From contig NC_046676.1 of assembly GCF_003369915.1 (NCBI RefSeq), forward strand, positions 5,952,001 to 6,016,000: 64,000 nucleotides of DNA, read 5' to 3'. The stretch's first letter is position 1. Every line of letters begins with the position of its first letter. Origin of the DNA: Drosophila miranda (taxonomy: Eukaryota > Arthropoda > Insecta > Diptera > Drosophilidae). The notes under the pieces are model-generated. The model searched no databases and was not told the origin of the DNA. It saw only the letters and a program-made list of their open reading frames with translations. Positions 27,936 to 38,400 of the stretch are shown here, piece after piece. A program made the translations under genes and the position numbers.

Positions 27936-29360
27936 ATGAACATCCGCTGGATAGCGTCCCGCAGGAAGGACGAGCTGCAGAGCCTAGCTAAGGAGTTTGG
28001 ACTAGGAGAAACTGGGACTGTAGAGGACCTACGGAGCCGGATCACCGCATTCATCGCACGCCCTGGGCACCCCGAAGCCGTGCAGGCAAGTCTGGACGAA
28101 TTGGCTACGCACTTTGGGAACATACCGAGCCCCAGGGACCACCGGAGTCCAGCCACGTCAGCCGGGCCAGAGAGCCGGACGAAGATGGAAGACAGCAAGG
28201 AGGGACCAAAACTGCGATTAATTGTACCCGAGCTGCCCAGCACGAGCCAAGGATCCACCCACGGATACCGCGAGTCAGCATCCGAGACACCGGCCGCCCA
28301 GGACGAGCAACCACAACGAGCTGCCCAAGGACCACTCCAAGGAACCAGACCAGAGGCGTCCAGCAAGAACCACGCGCCAGTACCCACTACCGCTGGACCC
28401 CTGGCCACGCCTAGCCACCAGACAACCACGGAAGGAGAACATCCACGTCTTCCTCAGGGACATCGGGTCTCACGCCCCGGAGGGGGTGAGATCTCGTACT
28501 CGTTACTGGCGGACAAACTCCGGAAATGGGGATTTACTTTCGACGGCCACGCGGACCCACTAGCGTTCATCGAAAGGCTCGAGGAGCGAGTGGAATCATA
28601 CGGCGGGAGCCCAGAGCAGTTGCCGCGAGCCATCTCCGGTCTCCTTACAGGTAAGGCCGAAGGATGGTTCCGAACTTTTCAGATGCAGGGACAGAATTGG
28701 ACAGACTTTCGGAAAGAATTCCTAGAATTCTTCCTGCCCCCCAGATACTTCCAGCGGCTGGAAGATACCATACGAAGTCGGGAACAGAAGCCCAAGGAAT
28801 CCTTCCGGGATTACCTTATCGAGTTGCGTCTGATAATGCAGCGAGCCCAGTATACTCGGGAACAGGAACTCGAGCGGATCTACGAAAATCTCCGTCCGGA
28901 GTATCAAATGTACACGCGCAGACAAGATTTCCGATCACTCACGGAATTGACCCAGCTCGTCTCGGCCTACGAAACCGCGCGGGACCGAGACGCACTCCGC
29001 AGCATCGGGACCACGCAGAACCATCGACCCCGTGCCGCCTATCCCGGCAACGGAACCAACCCACAACGAGGCAACACACACGAGACACCCGGGAGAACCG
29101 AGATCACCAACCGAGGAATCGGCCAGGAGCAAGAGCAGGCGATCGATGTACAACGAGCCTGCCGGAACTGCGGGGAAAACGGCCATTTCAGTGGTGCGTG
29201 CACAAACCGACAGAAGCTGTTCTGTTGGGAATGTGGCCACCGAGGGGTCCGGACCATCAACTGCTGCCGGAAGCCAGCGTCGGGAAACGGATCGGGTCTC
29301 CGCCCAACTGGGACATGGACGGAGGCGCGCACCCCGGAACAGGAGAAACCCACCCATTAA
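27936..29360 (+). CDS. Retrotransposon Gag with SAP-like N-terminus
   Basis: 474 aa. Residues 1-40 (IRWIASRRKDELQSLAKEFG then TVEDLR) resemble a SAP-type helix-extension-helix. A Pro/Glu/Ser-rich spacer runs to about 185. The retrotransposon Gag capsid domain follows (about 190-360; FRTFQ, FRDYL, LRPEY landmarks). A zinc knuckle CX2CX4HX4C (CRNCGENGHFSGAC, about 411-424) is followed by a second, degenerate one whose His is replaced by Val (CWECGHRGVRTINC). The frame is open and undamaged. It packages the element RNA. The stop at 29358-29360 is 2 nt before the protease ATG, and the next frame is -1 relative to gag. Confidence 0.85.
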   Translation: MNIRWIASRRKDELQSLAKEFGLGETGTVEDLRSRITAFIARPGHPEAVQASLDELATHFGNIPSPRDHRSPATSAGPESRTKMEDSKEGPKLRLIVPELPSTSQGSTHGYRESASETPAAQDEQPQRAAQGPLQGTRPEASSKNHAPVPTTAGPLATPSHQTTTEGEHPRLPQGHRVSRPGGGEISYSLLADKLRKWGFTFDGHADPLAFIERLEERVESYGGSPEQLPRAISGLLTGKAEGWFRTFQMQGQNWTDFRKEFLEFFLPPRYFQRLEDTIRSREQKPKESFRDYLIELRLIMQRAQYTREQELERIYENLRPEYQMYTRRQDFRSLTELTQLVSAYETARDRDALRSIGTTQNHRPRAAYPGNGTNPQRGNTHETPGRTEITNRGIGQEQEQAIDVQRACRNCGENGHFSGACTNRQKLFCWECGHRGVRTINCCRKPASGNGSGLRPTGTWTEARTPEQEKPTH

Positions 29361-29362
29361 GC

Positions 29363-30590
29363 ATGACCGGAGGAAGGATCGCTGCCCTGGTGGACATCAA
29401 TGGGAGAGCATTTGCGGCCACCCTCGACACTGGAGCCACACGATCCTTCATCAGTGAGCGGCTGGCGAAGGAGATAGGGACGACCGAGAACAGGCGAGAG
29501 GTGAGGACCAGGATCCGCCTGGCAGATGGAACCAGGAAGGAGATCAACCAAGCGATAGCAGTCACAGTGCGCCTGGATCAGCAAGAAACACAGGTATCTC
29601 TTCTTATAGTCCCCACGGTATTAGACGACTTCATCTTGGGGCTCGACTTCCTCTGTGGCATCCGCGCAAGGATCCACTGCGGACGGGCATATCTACAGCT
29701 GAAGTTGCAGCAGAAACCCGCCGGGACGATACCATCATGCACCGCCCAGCCACGCCCACGGTCTGTCACGTTTGCGGACTCCACTGCCATCCGAGACCAG
29801 CCGCAGACCAACACCCCACAGCCAACCACGAACCATCCAACCGCAGTGACAACAAAGCCCTACCAGACAAGATCAAGCAACAACCCCAGGACTACCCCAC
29901 CACAACAGGACACGAAGAAAGCTACGACGGAAAGAACTGCGACACCGATGGAACCAACCATGGCCAGTTCCCCAGCACGAAACCCGACACCAACAGGACA
30001 ACGCAACAAAACGAAGACTTTGGCAGAGACAGCTACGGCTCCACTGGATCAGTCCAGGGCCAGGTCGTCGAACCAGGAGTCACCAACAGGACACAGCAGG
30101 AAGCAAGGGACTTTGGCAGAGACAGCTACGGCTCCACTGGATCAATCCAGGACCAGCTCGTCGAACCAGGAGTCACCAACAGGACACAGCAGGAAGCAAG
30201 GGACTTTGGCAGAGACAGCTACGGCTCCACTGGATCAATCCAGGGCCAGCTCGTCGAACCGGGAGTCAGCAACAGGACCCAGGAATCACCAGGATACTCC
30301 AGCAAAGATAGCTGCGGCCCCGCGGGATCAATCCAGGGCCAGCTCATCGAACCGGGAGTCACCACGTAGTCACCCAACACGACAGACATCACGCAAGCCA
30401 CGAACCCCGATACCACAGGACGAGATCACAGAAACCCCGACGACGGACTACCAACTGGAGCCATTAGCCGACGCCGAGATAGCTCGGGAACGCAACCCGT
30501 TTCGCCCAGCCGACTCGGATGACTACGAGAACGCGATCTTGGCCACCATTACCGCCCTGGAACTGGAGGACCTATCGCCGTGGAAGCAAG
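29363..30590 (+). CDS. Retroviral-type aspartic protease plus repetitive linker (truncated pol)
   Basis: The frame is open from 28664. The natural protein starts near ATG 29363, or is reached by -1 frameshifting from gag. The aspartic protease carries the active-site DTGA (about 29428-29439) and the later ILGLDFL (about 29635). It is followed by a Thr/Ser/Pro/Gln-rich linker encoded partly by a 93-bp tandem repeat. At about 30580-30592 the sequence leaves the pol frame and meets integrase C-terminal sequence in another frame. Reverse transcriptase and RNase H should lie between and are missing, so pol cannot make cDNA by itself. Confidence 0.8.
30018..30365 (+). repeat. 93-bp in-frame tandem repeat in pol linker
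   Basis: Units start with CTTTGGCAGAGACAGCTACG at 30018, 30111 and 30204 (spacing exactly 93 bp), with a fourth, diverged copy to about 30365. 93 bp is 31 codons, so copy-number change leaves the frame open. The repeat encodes a Ser/Thr/Gln-rich low-complexity stretch. Confidence 0.9.
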
Positions 30591-30591
30591 C

Positions 30592-31271
30592 CCTATACCC
30601 CACAACAAAACCCCACGGAACGAGCCAACAGGACGATCAAAACCATGATCACCCAGTACATCGATGGAGACCAGCGGACATGGGACGAGCTGCTGCCCGA
30701 ACTCAGCCTAGCCATCAACAGCAGCACATCGGACACCACAGGCTTCAGCCCAGCATTCATCGTACTCGGCCGGGAACCTCGGTTGCCTGGAGCCTTGTAC
30801 GAAGAGGCGACCCCAGGACTAGGCGAAGTGACAGAGATCCCAACCGACAAGGCCAAGCGACTCAAGGAAATCTTCGCCATCGTACAGGAAAATACCCAGC
30901 AGGCATCACAGACGCAGAGCAGGAACTACAACCTACGTCGACGCGAATGGAGACCCACGATCGGGACGCTCGTGATGCTACGCCAACATCACCTGTCCAA
31001 AGCGGCGGACAACTTCGCTGCCAAACTGGCTCTCAAATATGAGGGGCCTTACAAAGTAGTAAAATTTATTTCCCCCACCATAGCACGACTCCAGAAGCAT
31101 CCGCGAAGACAACGACGAACGGCCGGACTAGCCGACCTCAAGGCCTACCACGACCACGAGCACACCCTCACCAGCGACGACGTCGAGCACACCCTCACCA
31201 GCGAAAACGAAGAAGACAACGAAGACAACGATGAGGACGACCCCAGCACCAGGAAAACCGCGAGTTCATGA
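30592..31271 (+). CDS. Integrase C-terminal fragment
   Basis: The reading frame carries YTPQQNPTERANRTIK, which is the end of a retroviral integrase core (the third catalytic Glu is the E of NPTER). The C-terminal chromatin/DNA-binding part follows (WDELLPELSLAINSS, TGFSPAFIVLGREPR, VMLRQHHLS). It ends in an acidic tail (EEDNEDNDEDD) with a stop at 31269-31271. The zinc-finger and first two catalytic acidic residues are gone. An internal deletion joins this to the protease linker. Confidence 0.85.
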
Positions 31272-31536
31272 GGGCCACTTATGGTAGTGCGCTGCCGTAA
31301 TGTCCTCGCCCCACAAGGGGCAACCGCGTACACACGCAGTAAGATAGCTTAACTCCCCTTAGGGGATTAGAGTAAGAAATAGCCAGAAACTAGAAAATGC
31401 ACCGATCAGGGAAACCCAGGGCACAGGGCACATCAGTGGCACAGGTCAGGTTCTAACCAAACAAGGTTTCTTCCCCCCACCAGATCCGACATGGACAACC
31501 CAAGGACGAGCGACGCACAGCCTCTAGAGGCAGAGG

Positions 31537-32238
31537 ATGGCACGGAAGGGCATCCTAGGGGTGCGTCGCCGCCCAGCTCAAGGCAACCACGGTCCACGAC
31601 CAGCCAACCACAAGCAAGGCACCACTCCCCGACCCCGCAAGCAGAACCGGGCAACATCACGCAGCATGGACCATCAACAGAAGAACCCAAACGGCCCGAT
31701 CCCGGACACCAGCTGGGACGACGGGTGGCACACCAGACTGCAGGAGTGGGACGCGCAGGAGGAGGCGGCAGCCCCGGAAAGAGGGGAGAATCCCGATTGG
31801 CAGCCGCTGGACCACGCACCAATGAAGTGGCTATCGCCAGTTCCCACCGACCACAACGCCCCGAACCCGGAACCGACGAACTGCACGGCCCGAGAGGCCG
31901 AACCAGGAAACCCGAGCCAACCAAAGGAGGACAGCGACCTGTCATTGGGCTTGGAAGAGGCAGAGGCGGGCGGACTGCTCACAGCGTTCGAGGGGATGCC
32001 CGAGCTAAACGCGCTGCAGGAGGAGCAGGAATGGCCAATCGCCCCAGTCGCCTGGCGGGTAAGCACGCCTGACCGCCGCATCCCGCAAAGCCTGCTGGAA
32101 GGCGCCAGCGCTCAGGCAAACGCGGCGCGTCACGGGCGCAGCCGGATCCGCAGCCTAGAACACCACCACGGCCAACGCTTTCGCGTATGCATCAGCGGAA
32201 ATTTGGTGCGCATTTCACCGCGCCCCACCCCGAAGTAG
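31537..32238 (+). CDS. Unknown ORF between pol and the 3' LTR
   Basis: 233 aa in the position where some gypsy elements have env. It starts ATG 31537 and the stop lies 8 nt before the 3' LTR. A good splice acceptor (TTCTTCCCCCCACCAG, ends at about 31484) and an ATG in another frame (31491, open to 32072) lie just upstream. There is no signal peptide, membrane helix or furin site, so this is not a normal envelope protein. The middle is acidic with several Trp (WDDGWHTRLQEWD); the end is basic and His/Arg-rich. I do not recognise it. The real reading frame could instead be the one starting at 31491. Confidence 0.5.
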   Translation: MARKGILGVRRRPAQGNHGPRPANHKQGTTPRPRKQNRATSRSMDHQQKNPNGPIPDTSWDDGWHTRLQEWDAQEEAAAPERGENPDWQPLDHAPMKWLSPVPTDHNAPNPEPTNCTAREAEPGNPSQPKEDSDLSLGLEEAEAGGLLTAFEGMPELNALQEEQEWPIAPVAWRVSTPDRRIPQSLLEGASAQANAARHGRSRIRSLEHHHGQRFRVCISGNLVRISPRPTPK

Positions 32239-32246
32239 GAAGGGAG

Positions 32247-34983
32247 TGTGAAGGCATAAGCCTCCACAACACTGACCACGACACCATCCCCTGAAGGGAC
32301 CGCCCCGACGGCTTGTTATCTAATTTCATTATTATCTCAGTTCATTATCACTATTATCCGATTTTATTACTTCTATTATTATTAGTATTACCAAAACAAG
32401 CAACAATGAATCCTTATTTTCACCCATTAAAGTAAGAAATAGGCTAAGAAACCCGAAAACAGTAGGCCTTTTTTATACCCGATACTCAAAATGAGTATTG
32501 GGGTATATTAGATTTGTGGTAAAAGTGGATGTGTGTAACGTCCAGAAGGAATCGTTTCCGACCCCATAAAGTATATATATTCTTGATCAGCATCAATAGC
32601 CGAGTCGATTGAGCCCTGTCTGTCTGTCCGTCTGTCCGTCCGTCCGTCTGTCCGTCCCCTTCAGCGCCTAGTGCTCAAAGACAATAAGAGCTAGAGCAAC
32701 GATGTTTTGGATCCAGACTTCTGTGATATGTCACTGCTACAAAAATATTTCAAAACTTCGCCCCGCCCACTTCCGCCCCCACAAAGGACGAAAATCTGTG
32801 GCATCCACATTTTTAAAGATACGATAAAACCAAAAACGCAGAATCGTAGAGTATGACTATATGTTTTAGAATGTAAGATCTCAACCAGATCGTATAATTA
32901 TTATAGCCAGAATCAAGAAAACAATTTCATTCTTTCTCGCTCTGTCTCTCTCTAACACACAGGTTTCATGGTCGGCTTTGCCAATTGCAAAATATGAGTT
33001 GAAGGATCTCAGAACCTATAAGAGCCAGAGCAACCAAATTTGGTATCCACACTCCTGTGATATCGGACCCTGACCGTTTCGTGTCCAAATTTCGCCACAC
33101 CCCCTTCCGCCCCCGCAAAGGACGAAAAACTGGGGCATCCACAAATCTCAGAGACTATTAAGGCTAGAGTAACCAAATTTGGTATCCGCACTTCTGTTAA
33201 ATTTCACTATAAAACGTATATCTCAGAATTTCGCCCCACCCCCTTCCGCCCCCACAAAGGACGAAAATCTGTTGCATCCACAATATTGCACATTTGAGAA
33301 AACTAAAAACGCAGAATCATAGATAATGACCATATCTATCAGATTGCTGAATCTGGACCAGATCAGATAATTTTTATAGCCAAAAGGAACAAATCAAATT
33401 GCACTGGCTTCGCAGCGCCCGACGTCACGCTCAGACTGATTTTCTGTCTCTCTCGCACGCACTCTTTGTCGTGTCGTTTAACATTAGCTGCGTCTGCCGG
33501 AGGAGAGCCATACTGACTTAGTATCGGGTATAACTGTAGAGTTGCGGTGTCCGCAGCAACTCACAACGTTCCCCCTCGTTACTTATTAGAACTAAGAGAA
33601 CCAACACGTAAGAGAGACGCACACTACGGCCACGCAGCGAAGAGAGACGCACACCACGGCTATACGAAGGCGAAGAGAACCAACACGAAAGAGATACGCT
33701 CTTACGCCCACGCAGCCAACGCAAGGAAGAGAACGGCTATACGCAGACGAAAAGAGACAACATGAAAGAGAGCGAAGCGTCAGAGAAGCCGCCGATCGGT
33801 CTTACGCCCACGCAGCCGAGGAAAAGAGCCGACGGCGAAGCAGACAATACACCCACGCAGCCATACACCCACGCAGCCGAGGCCGGCAGCCGAAGGCGGC
33901 GCAGCAGCGAAGCGGCAGAGAAGCTGCGAAAAAGAAAAGCCGAGGCCTGGCACGGTCCAGCGCGAGCCAAGCTCGGGAGTGATCTCGGGCTGAGCCAGAC
34001 CGGTTGTGCGGCGGAAGCCAAAATAGATGTGAAAAGTGAGCCGGGACCGCGCCGTGTGAAAACTAGCCGTGACCGCGCCGTGTACGCAATAAGCCGGGTT
34101 CGCCCGCACGCGGTGAATGAAACCAGCTGTGACCGCACCCACGCGGTGTGCAAAGGAAGCCACCGAAGTGACGAGGACCCGCCGTGGGGGAACAGGACCC
34201 AAAGAAGGGACACAAGGGTGAGCCACCTCACGTATGTGAGCTCTGGGGGGGATAGATCGGTGCAGTAGGCAGGTATAAGCAGAACATTCCCGCAGTTTCT
34301 TTACATATCCATGCCCACATGTTGTTTATGATATTTTTTTTGGGGTTTATTTCCCCGCTGCAGGCTCGGGATTTTAAGTAGGGAAGTGATCCGAAAACAA
34401 TAAAGACACCAACCTCAACCCAATCTCTGCGTCAGAACATTCGCCCGTAGGAGTCACTCACCCCCCTCCCCCTCTCTTCACTTTTCCCGGGAGGCCCGGC
34501 GAAGTGGATGTGAGTCGTGGATTCATGCGGCATTCACCAAGCTGGGTTTTCCCTCTCCTATACCTTTCTCCCCTGGGGACCCGGCGATGCTGGATGTGAG
34601 TCGTGGATTCACGCGGCATTCGCAAAGCTGGGTTCCCTCTTCTACACCCTCGCCCGGGGGACCCGGCGACGCAGATGTGAGTCGTGGATCATGCGGCATC
34701 TGCTAGGCTGGGCTCCCCTCTCCCACACCTTTCCGATCCCTGACCCAAACCCCGTCTCCCGCCACACATGACCCCCAACGCCCGTCTCTGCAGCTCCCAA
34801 GCACGGCTTCACCTACGCCTCGTGGCCGGGCCAGGCCCGACCGTCCCACGATCCACCCCACGGGCGCGCTTTCGCCACGAGCGGCTCTCCCCTTAGGTCC
34901 TCACACAACAAATTTTGCTGTGGGGAAGGACCGGGCCCTGGACAGACTGATAAGCTGTACCTCGGCCTGAGAACTTCCTTACA
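32247..34983 (+). repeat. 3' LTR, interrupted by a nested element
   Basis: The same TGTGAAGGC start and CTTACA end as the 5' LTR. Its sequence is broken after the T-run at 32469-32474 and resumes ACTTATTAG at 33581, exactly where the 5' LTR reads TTTTTTACTTATTAG (about 25000). Removing the insert gives 1630 bp. The GTGAGTCGTGGAT repeats recur near 34510-34680. Confidence 0.9.
32475..33580 (-). mobile_element. 1.1 kb SGM/ISY/DINE-like element, copy B, nested in LTR
   Basis: Reverse complement of 23527-24637, starting ATACCCGATACTC and ending CCCCCTCGTT. It is inserted between a T-run and ACTTATT in the 3' LTR with no obvious target duplication, which suits a Helitron/Helentron mode. It carries the same CCGTCTGTCCGTC satellite (about 32620-32655) and a GA-rich tract (32929-32954). 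It is younger than the LTR insertion it sits in. Confidence 0.8.
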
Positions 34984-34987
34984 CTGC

Positions 34988-35405
34988 CCTAACATAATAC
35001 ATAAATAACAGAATGACAAATTAAAATACAGCTAACATCTGAGTACGGTGGTTGATTTTAAATGCTGATTTAATATATGAATCCGTATACATATAAAATA
35101 CGGGTGCATCACCTTTTCAAATTTAATAAGTTAACACCGTGTCAATTTATATACCTAATTTATAATTCGGAAAGATATAAATATTTGAAAATATCTCGGG
35201 AGTTTGACAATAGTTATTGAACAGGAGAACAATTTACAATTTCGGGCGGCAATTGGTATGAATTATTGGTATGAAAAGTGCTTTGTACTATGTATACATA
35301 TAATGCCAAGTATTGTAAAAAATTGAGTACGATTCAAACTGAATGAGATTACATGTAAATATGTGCTCGAAAAAATTCGCTAGCTAGGCTTAAATCGCAA
35401 ACGGC
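34988..35405. other. CalpA 3' flank
   Basis: AT-rich sequence between the LTR element and the CalpA stop. It is the 3' UTR side of a minus-strand gene. No other gene is seen. Confidence 0.6.
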
Positions 35406-38400
35406 TTAAGAATATATTGTACGTTCGATCCATTCCTCCAATGTAAACGTGGCTGTTTCATTTTTCTCAGTATCCCTCTCCTTGAATATTTCTGCAAGAA
35501 ATTAATTGGAATGAGCATTGATATAAAGGAATTTTTTATGGGGAATCTGTTACCTATGTATGTTTTTATTTTAACTGCACACATGATGAAATCATCAAAG
35601 GCAATTTGTCCGTCTCTGGAGCCATATCGATGTCCCAAAACGTTCAGAACCCGATTGTTTAAGTGATAGCCAGCTGAATTAAGTGCCTCCCGAAGCTGAA
35701 AACCTGAGACCCTTCCTGTGTTTTCAACGTCGTAGACCTTGAAGATGGCCTTCCATTTGGCAATGTCCGAGAGCAAAGTCTCAAACTCTTCGAATCCCAG
35801 CTTTCCAGATTTATCAGCATCCAACATAGCCACCATGGAGCGACAAACGTCCTTGGAAAAGCCGTGAGTCTCATCGACAATTGCTGTGATAATTTGATAA
35901 TATAATTTAAATTTGCTTTCAGGTTGCTTGCCAGTTTTCTTACCACCTGATGTAATGGCGACACCATCCGATGGGTTATCCCCCATCAGCCTCTTACTCG
36001 ACGGATCATTGGATCCCAGCGTTTCTTCGAATGGCGTGCCTTTTAAGAATGGGCCACATATCAACGACAAAAGTCCACACGCGCCGCCGCCGTCTTCGCC
36101 TGGGCCTGCCTGAGTCTCAAATGCATTGTTATTGGAAATTCGATTATAAACAATTGGCTTTGGCAAGTCTAAGGGAAAAGTACAGCACAAATTAGTATAT
36201 ATACAAAGTTTAGTCTTTGTGCAAATAAATGTAATCTTACCATCCCTCATCGAGTGGTCCAGTATTCGTTTCAGTTCCATCCAATCCACTTCCATATCCT
36301 TGCCGGCGATGCTGTCAAACAAGCGTCGCAAGCTCTCTTTCTGTGGATCCAATGGCTTTGGTGTTGGGTATCCTGGTGTTATCTTTAAACCAAAGCAAAA
36401 CATTATCCAGTGATCTTGTTTAGGACTATTTACTTACCGTGGCAGGGCCGATGCCACCGTATCCTACATGATCATCATTCTCTCTAAATGGAGGTAGAAA
36501 GTGAAATGATTGATGAAAATGAAACGGAATTGGTCATTAAAAATGTAATGGCTGTTGTAAATGCAATATCATAAGATCTAAGAATTCCAAATTGATGATT
36601 TTTCACGGGAAATTTGGACTTATGTTCTAAAGATAAAAGGGTTTGGTTTAAATCACAAGACGTTGTTGAGGGGTTCTTTGCCGCTCTGTTTATTACCGTA
36701 TTTAATATTTATATAGGTACATGAAAAAATACATTAAAGACAGGATTAAATATAGACAGGTACGGTAATCTCAGTAATTGAAAAAGTTAAAGCACTTCTA
36801 TTACAAGTTTTCTGGAATCAATATATGTATTACTCCGATAATAGTTCAATATATTGCGGTAGCCACACGATAAGGCTAACGTATAGTTCAACGCTCTATA
36901 ATTATATTGGAAATTGCACTATTTTTAATACTTTGTTACTATAATGAGAGTCTGAATACTCCTTTAAATCAGTCTAGATCTGAGATAAAGTTTTTTAAGG
37001 GGTTCGGACAGACGTGCTTTAATCAGTGGTTTTTATTTATTATTCTGTAATGAATACTGTGTGAGCATTGGGGGCCAGAGATAAGCTACGCTACAATTGA
37101 AATATATGGAAATATAAAGGTTATGTCAAGGCCAAGGGGAATGTGTTCAGTTGAGGTTAAACCAAAATAAAAATAAACTAATTGGGGAGCTACAACTACT
37201 TGCACTAAAAACAAATATTTGTTTTATATATATTGTGTCTTCACATACCCATATTGCACATTAGTTGCTTTTAAAATAGAAAACCCCGCAAATGTAGCAA
37301 CCCACATTATTTCTAATATACAAACTCATTTTCTACATGTACGCACTCCATGTTATTTTGGGTTTCGGAGAACACTCGAAGGATGAACTCCCCCTCCTCG
37401 TTCGGATCAAAAGTGGAAGGCACAATTAGATAGTGTCCGGGAGGCAACTTGAAGCGAGCACACACCTAAGACAAACCGAAATTACTGGAGTTAGATATAT
37501 AATAAATAATAGAATACATACTTCTCTGGTATTAATGAAATGGGGAGAACGTCCCACCGACGACTTATACCGAAAGAAGTTGAGGCCTTGTGGCCGGCTC
37601 TCCAGTTCACGTTCGTTTAGGTTGTAAATGGCAAAACCAATGGTCAGACATTCCATTCCCATGTTGCGCTTTGATCTGCGATTTTTCTGCATTAGACCAA
37701 CAATAACTGTGCAGTGTCCCTCCTCGTCGTCCTCATCAGGGTCCACCAAAGTAATAATATATTGGGGATTGTGCCAGAAAGTATCCAGGAAGTTTCGGCA
37801 CCCTCCAGCTGTAACTCCTGGTGTCCATTCTCCCTCGTACATGGACATCTCCCACTTGCGCTTGCCACTTTGCTGTTGGTCCTCCGTTAAAGAGTCCGGG
37901 GACAAATTGCAAATCTGGAAAAGGATTAACAAACATATTTTACAATTCAAAAGAATCATAGACAGAGTAAGTTCCTACCTCGACTCGATCGAAATGGTGA
38001 AGGAAATCTTGGAATGACATCCAGAACTCGCCATCTCTATCGAAAGTGAGACCAATTTCCTGCTTCTGATCTTCAGGAATATATCGCCACTCAGCGGAAC
38101 TGTCACTCCAAGGACCATTCCACTCGGCTTCGTTGCCCCATGGGTTGCGCATGCGTATCATTGGGATCTTACCCTGCCGATTCGGTGTTACTATATCTAT
38201 GAAGCAGACCTGCAAATACATATTCCAAAGATGAAATTTGCTTTCCCACAAATAACCTTTTTATCATCATTTACTACCTTGGTAATGGAGTATGCGTGTC
38301 CACGAATTAACCCCTGAGGAGTTTCCGCCTCTAGCACATTGGGATCCGGCTCAATTGAACAGCCCATCATTGAATTTCGCTCGGCTGCCTTTTGTAATAT

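Larger units (their letters stand above)
24777..34983 (+). mobile_element. Ty3/gypsy-type LTR retrotransposon, internally deleted
   Basis: Both LTRs begin TGTGAAGGC and end CTTACA, and are flanked by a 4-bp duplication CTGC (24773-24776 and 34984-34987), typical of Ty3/gypsy insertion. The LTRs are 1630 bp once a nested insert is removed from the 3' copy. They differ at roughly a dozen sites by eye, so the insertion is young. The PBS at 26409-26426 (TGGCGCCCGAGCAGGGAC) matches the 3' end of tRNA-Lys. The polypurine tract AGGAAGGGAG precedes the 3' LTR. Internal order is leader with tandem repeats, gag, protease, repeat-rich linker, integrase tail, extra ORF. RT, RNase H and the integrase catalytic core are absent. 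Long LTRs plus tRNA-Lys priming recall Ulysses/Osvaldo-type elements (inference). Confidence 0.9.

Noticed and set aside
30018-30365. Regular 93-bp repeats suggesting a CRISPR-like array
   Set aside because: The units are contiguous with no spacers and lie in a eukaryotic retroelement coding frame.
32475-33580. Possible protein-coding gene (short ORF near 33009-33191, mirrored at 23916-24098)
   Set aside because: It is part of the repeated non-autonomous element, not conserved as a frame, and has no domain.
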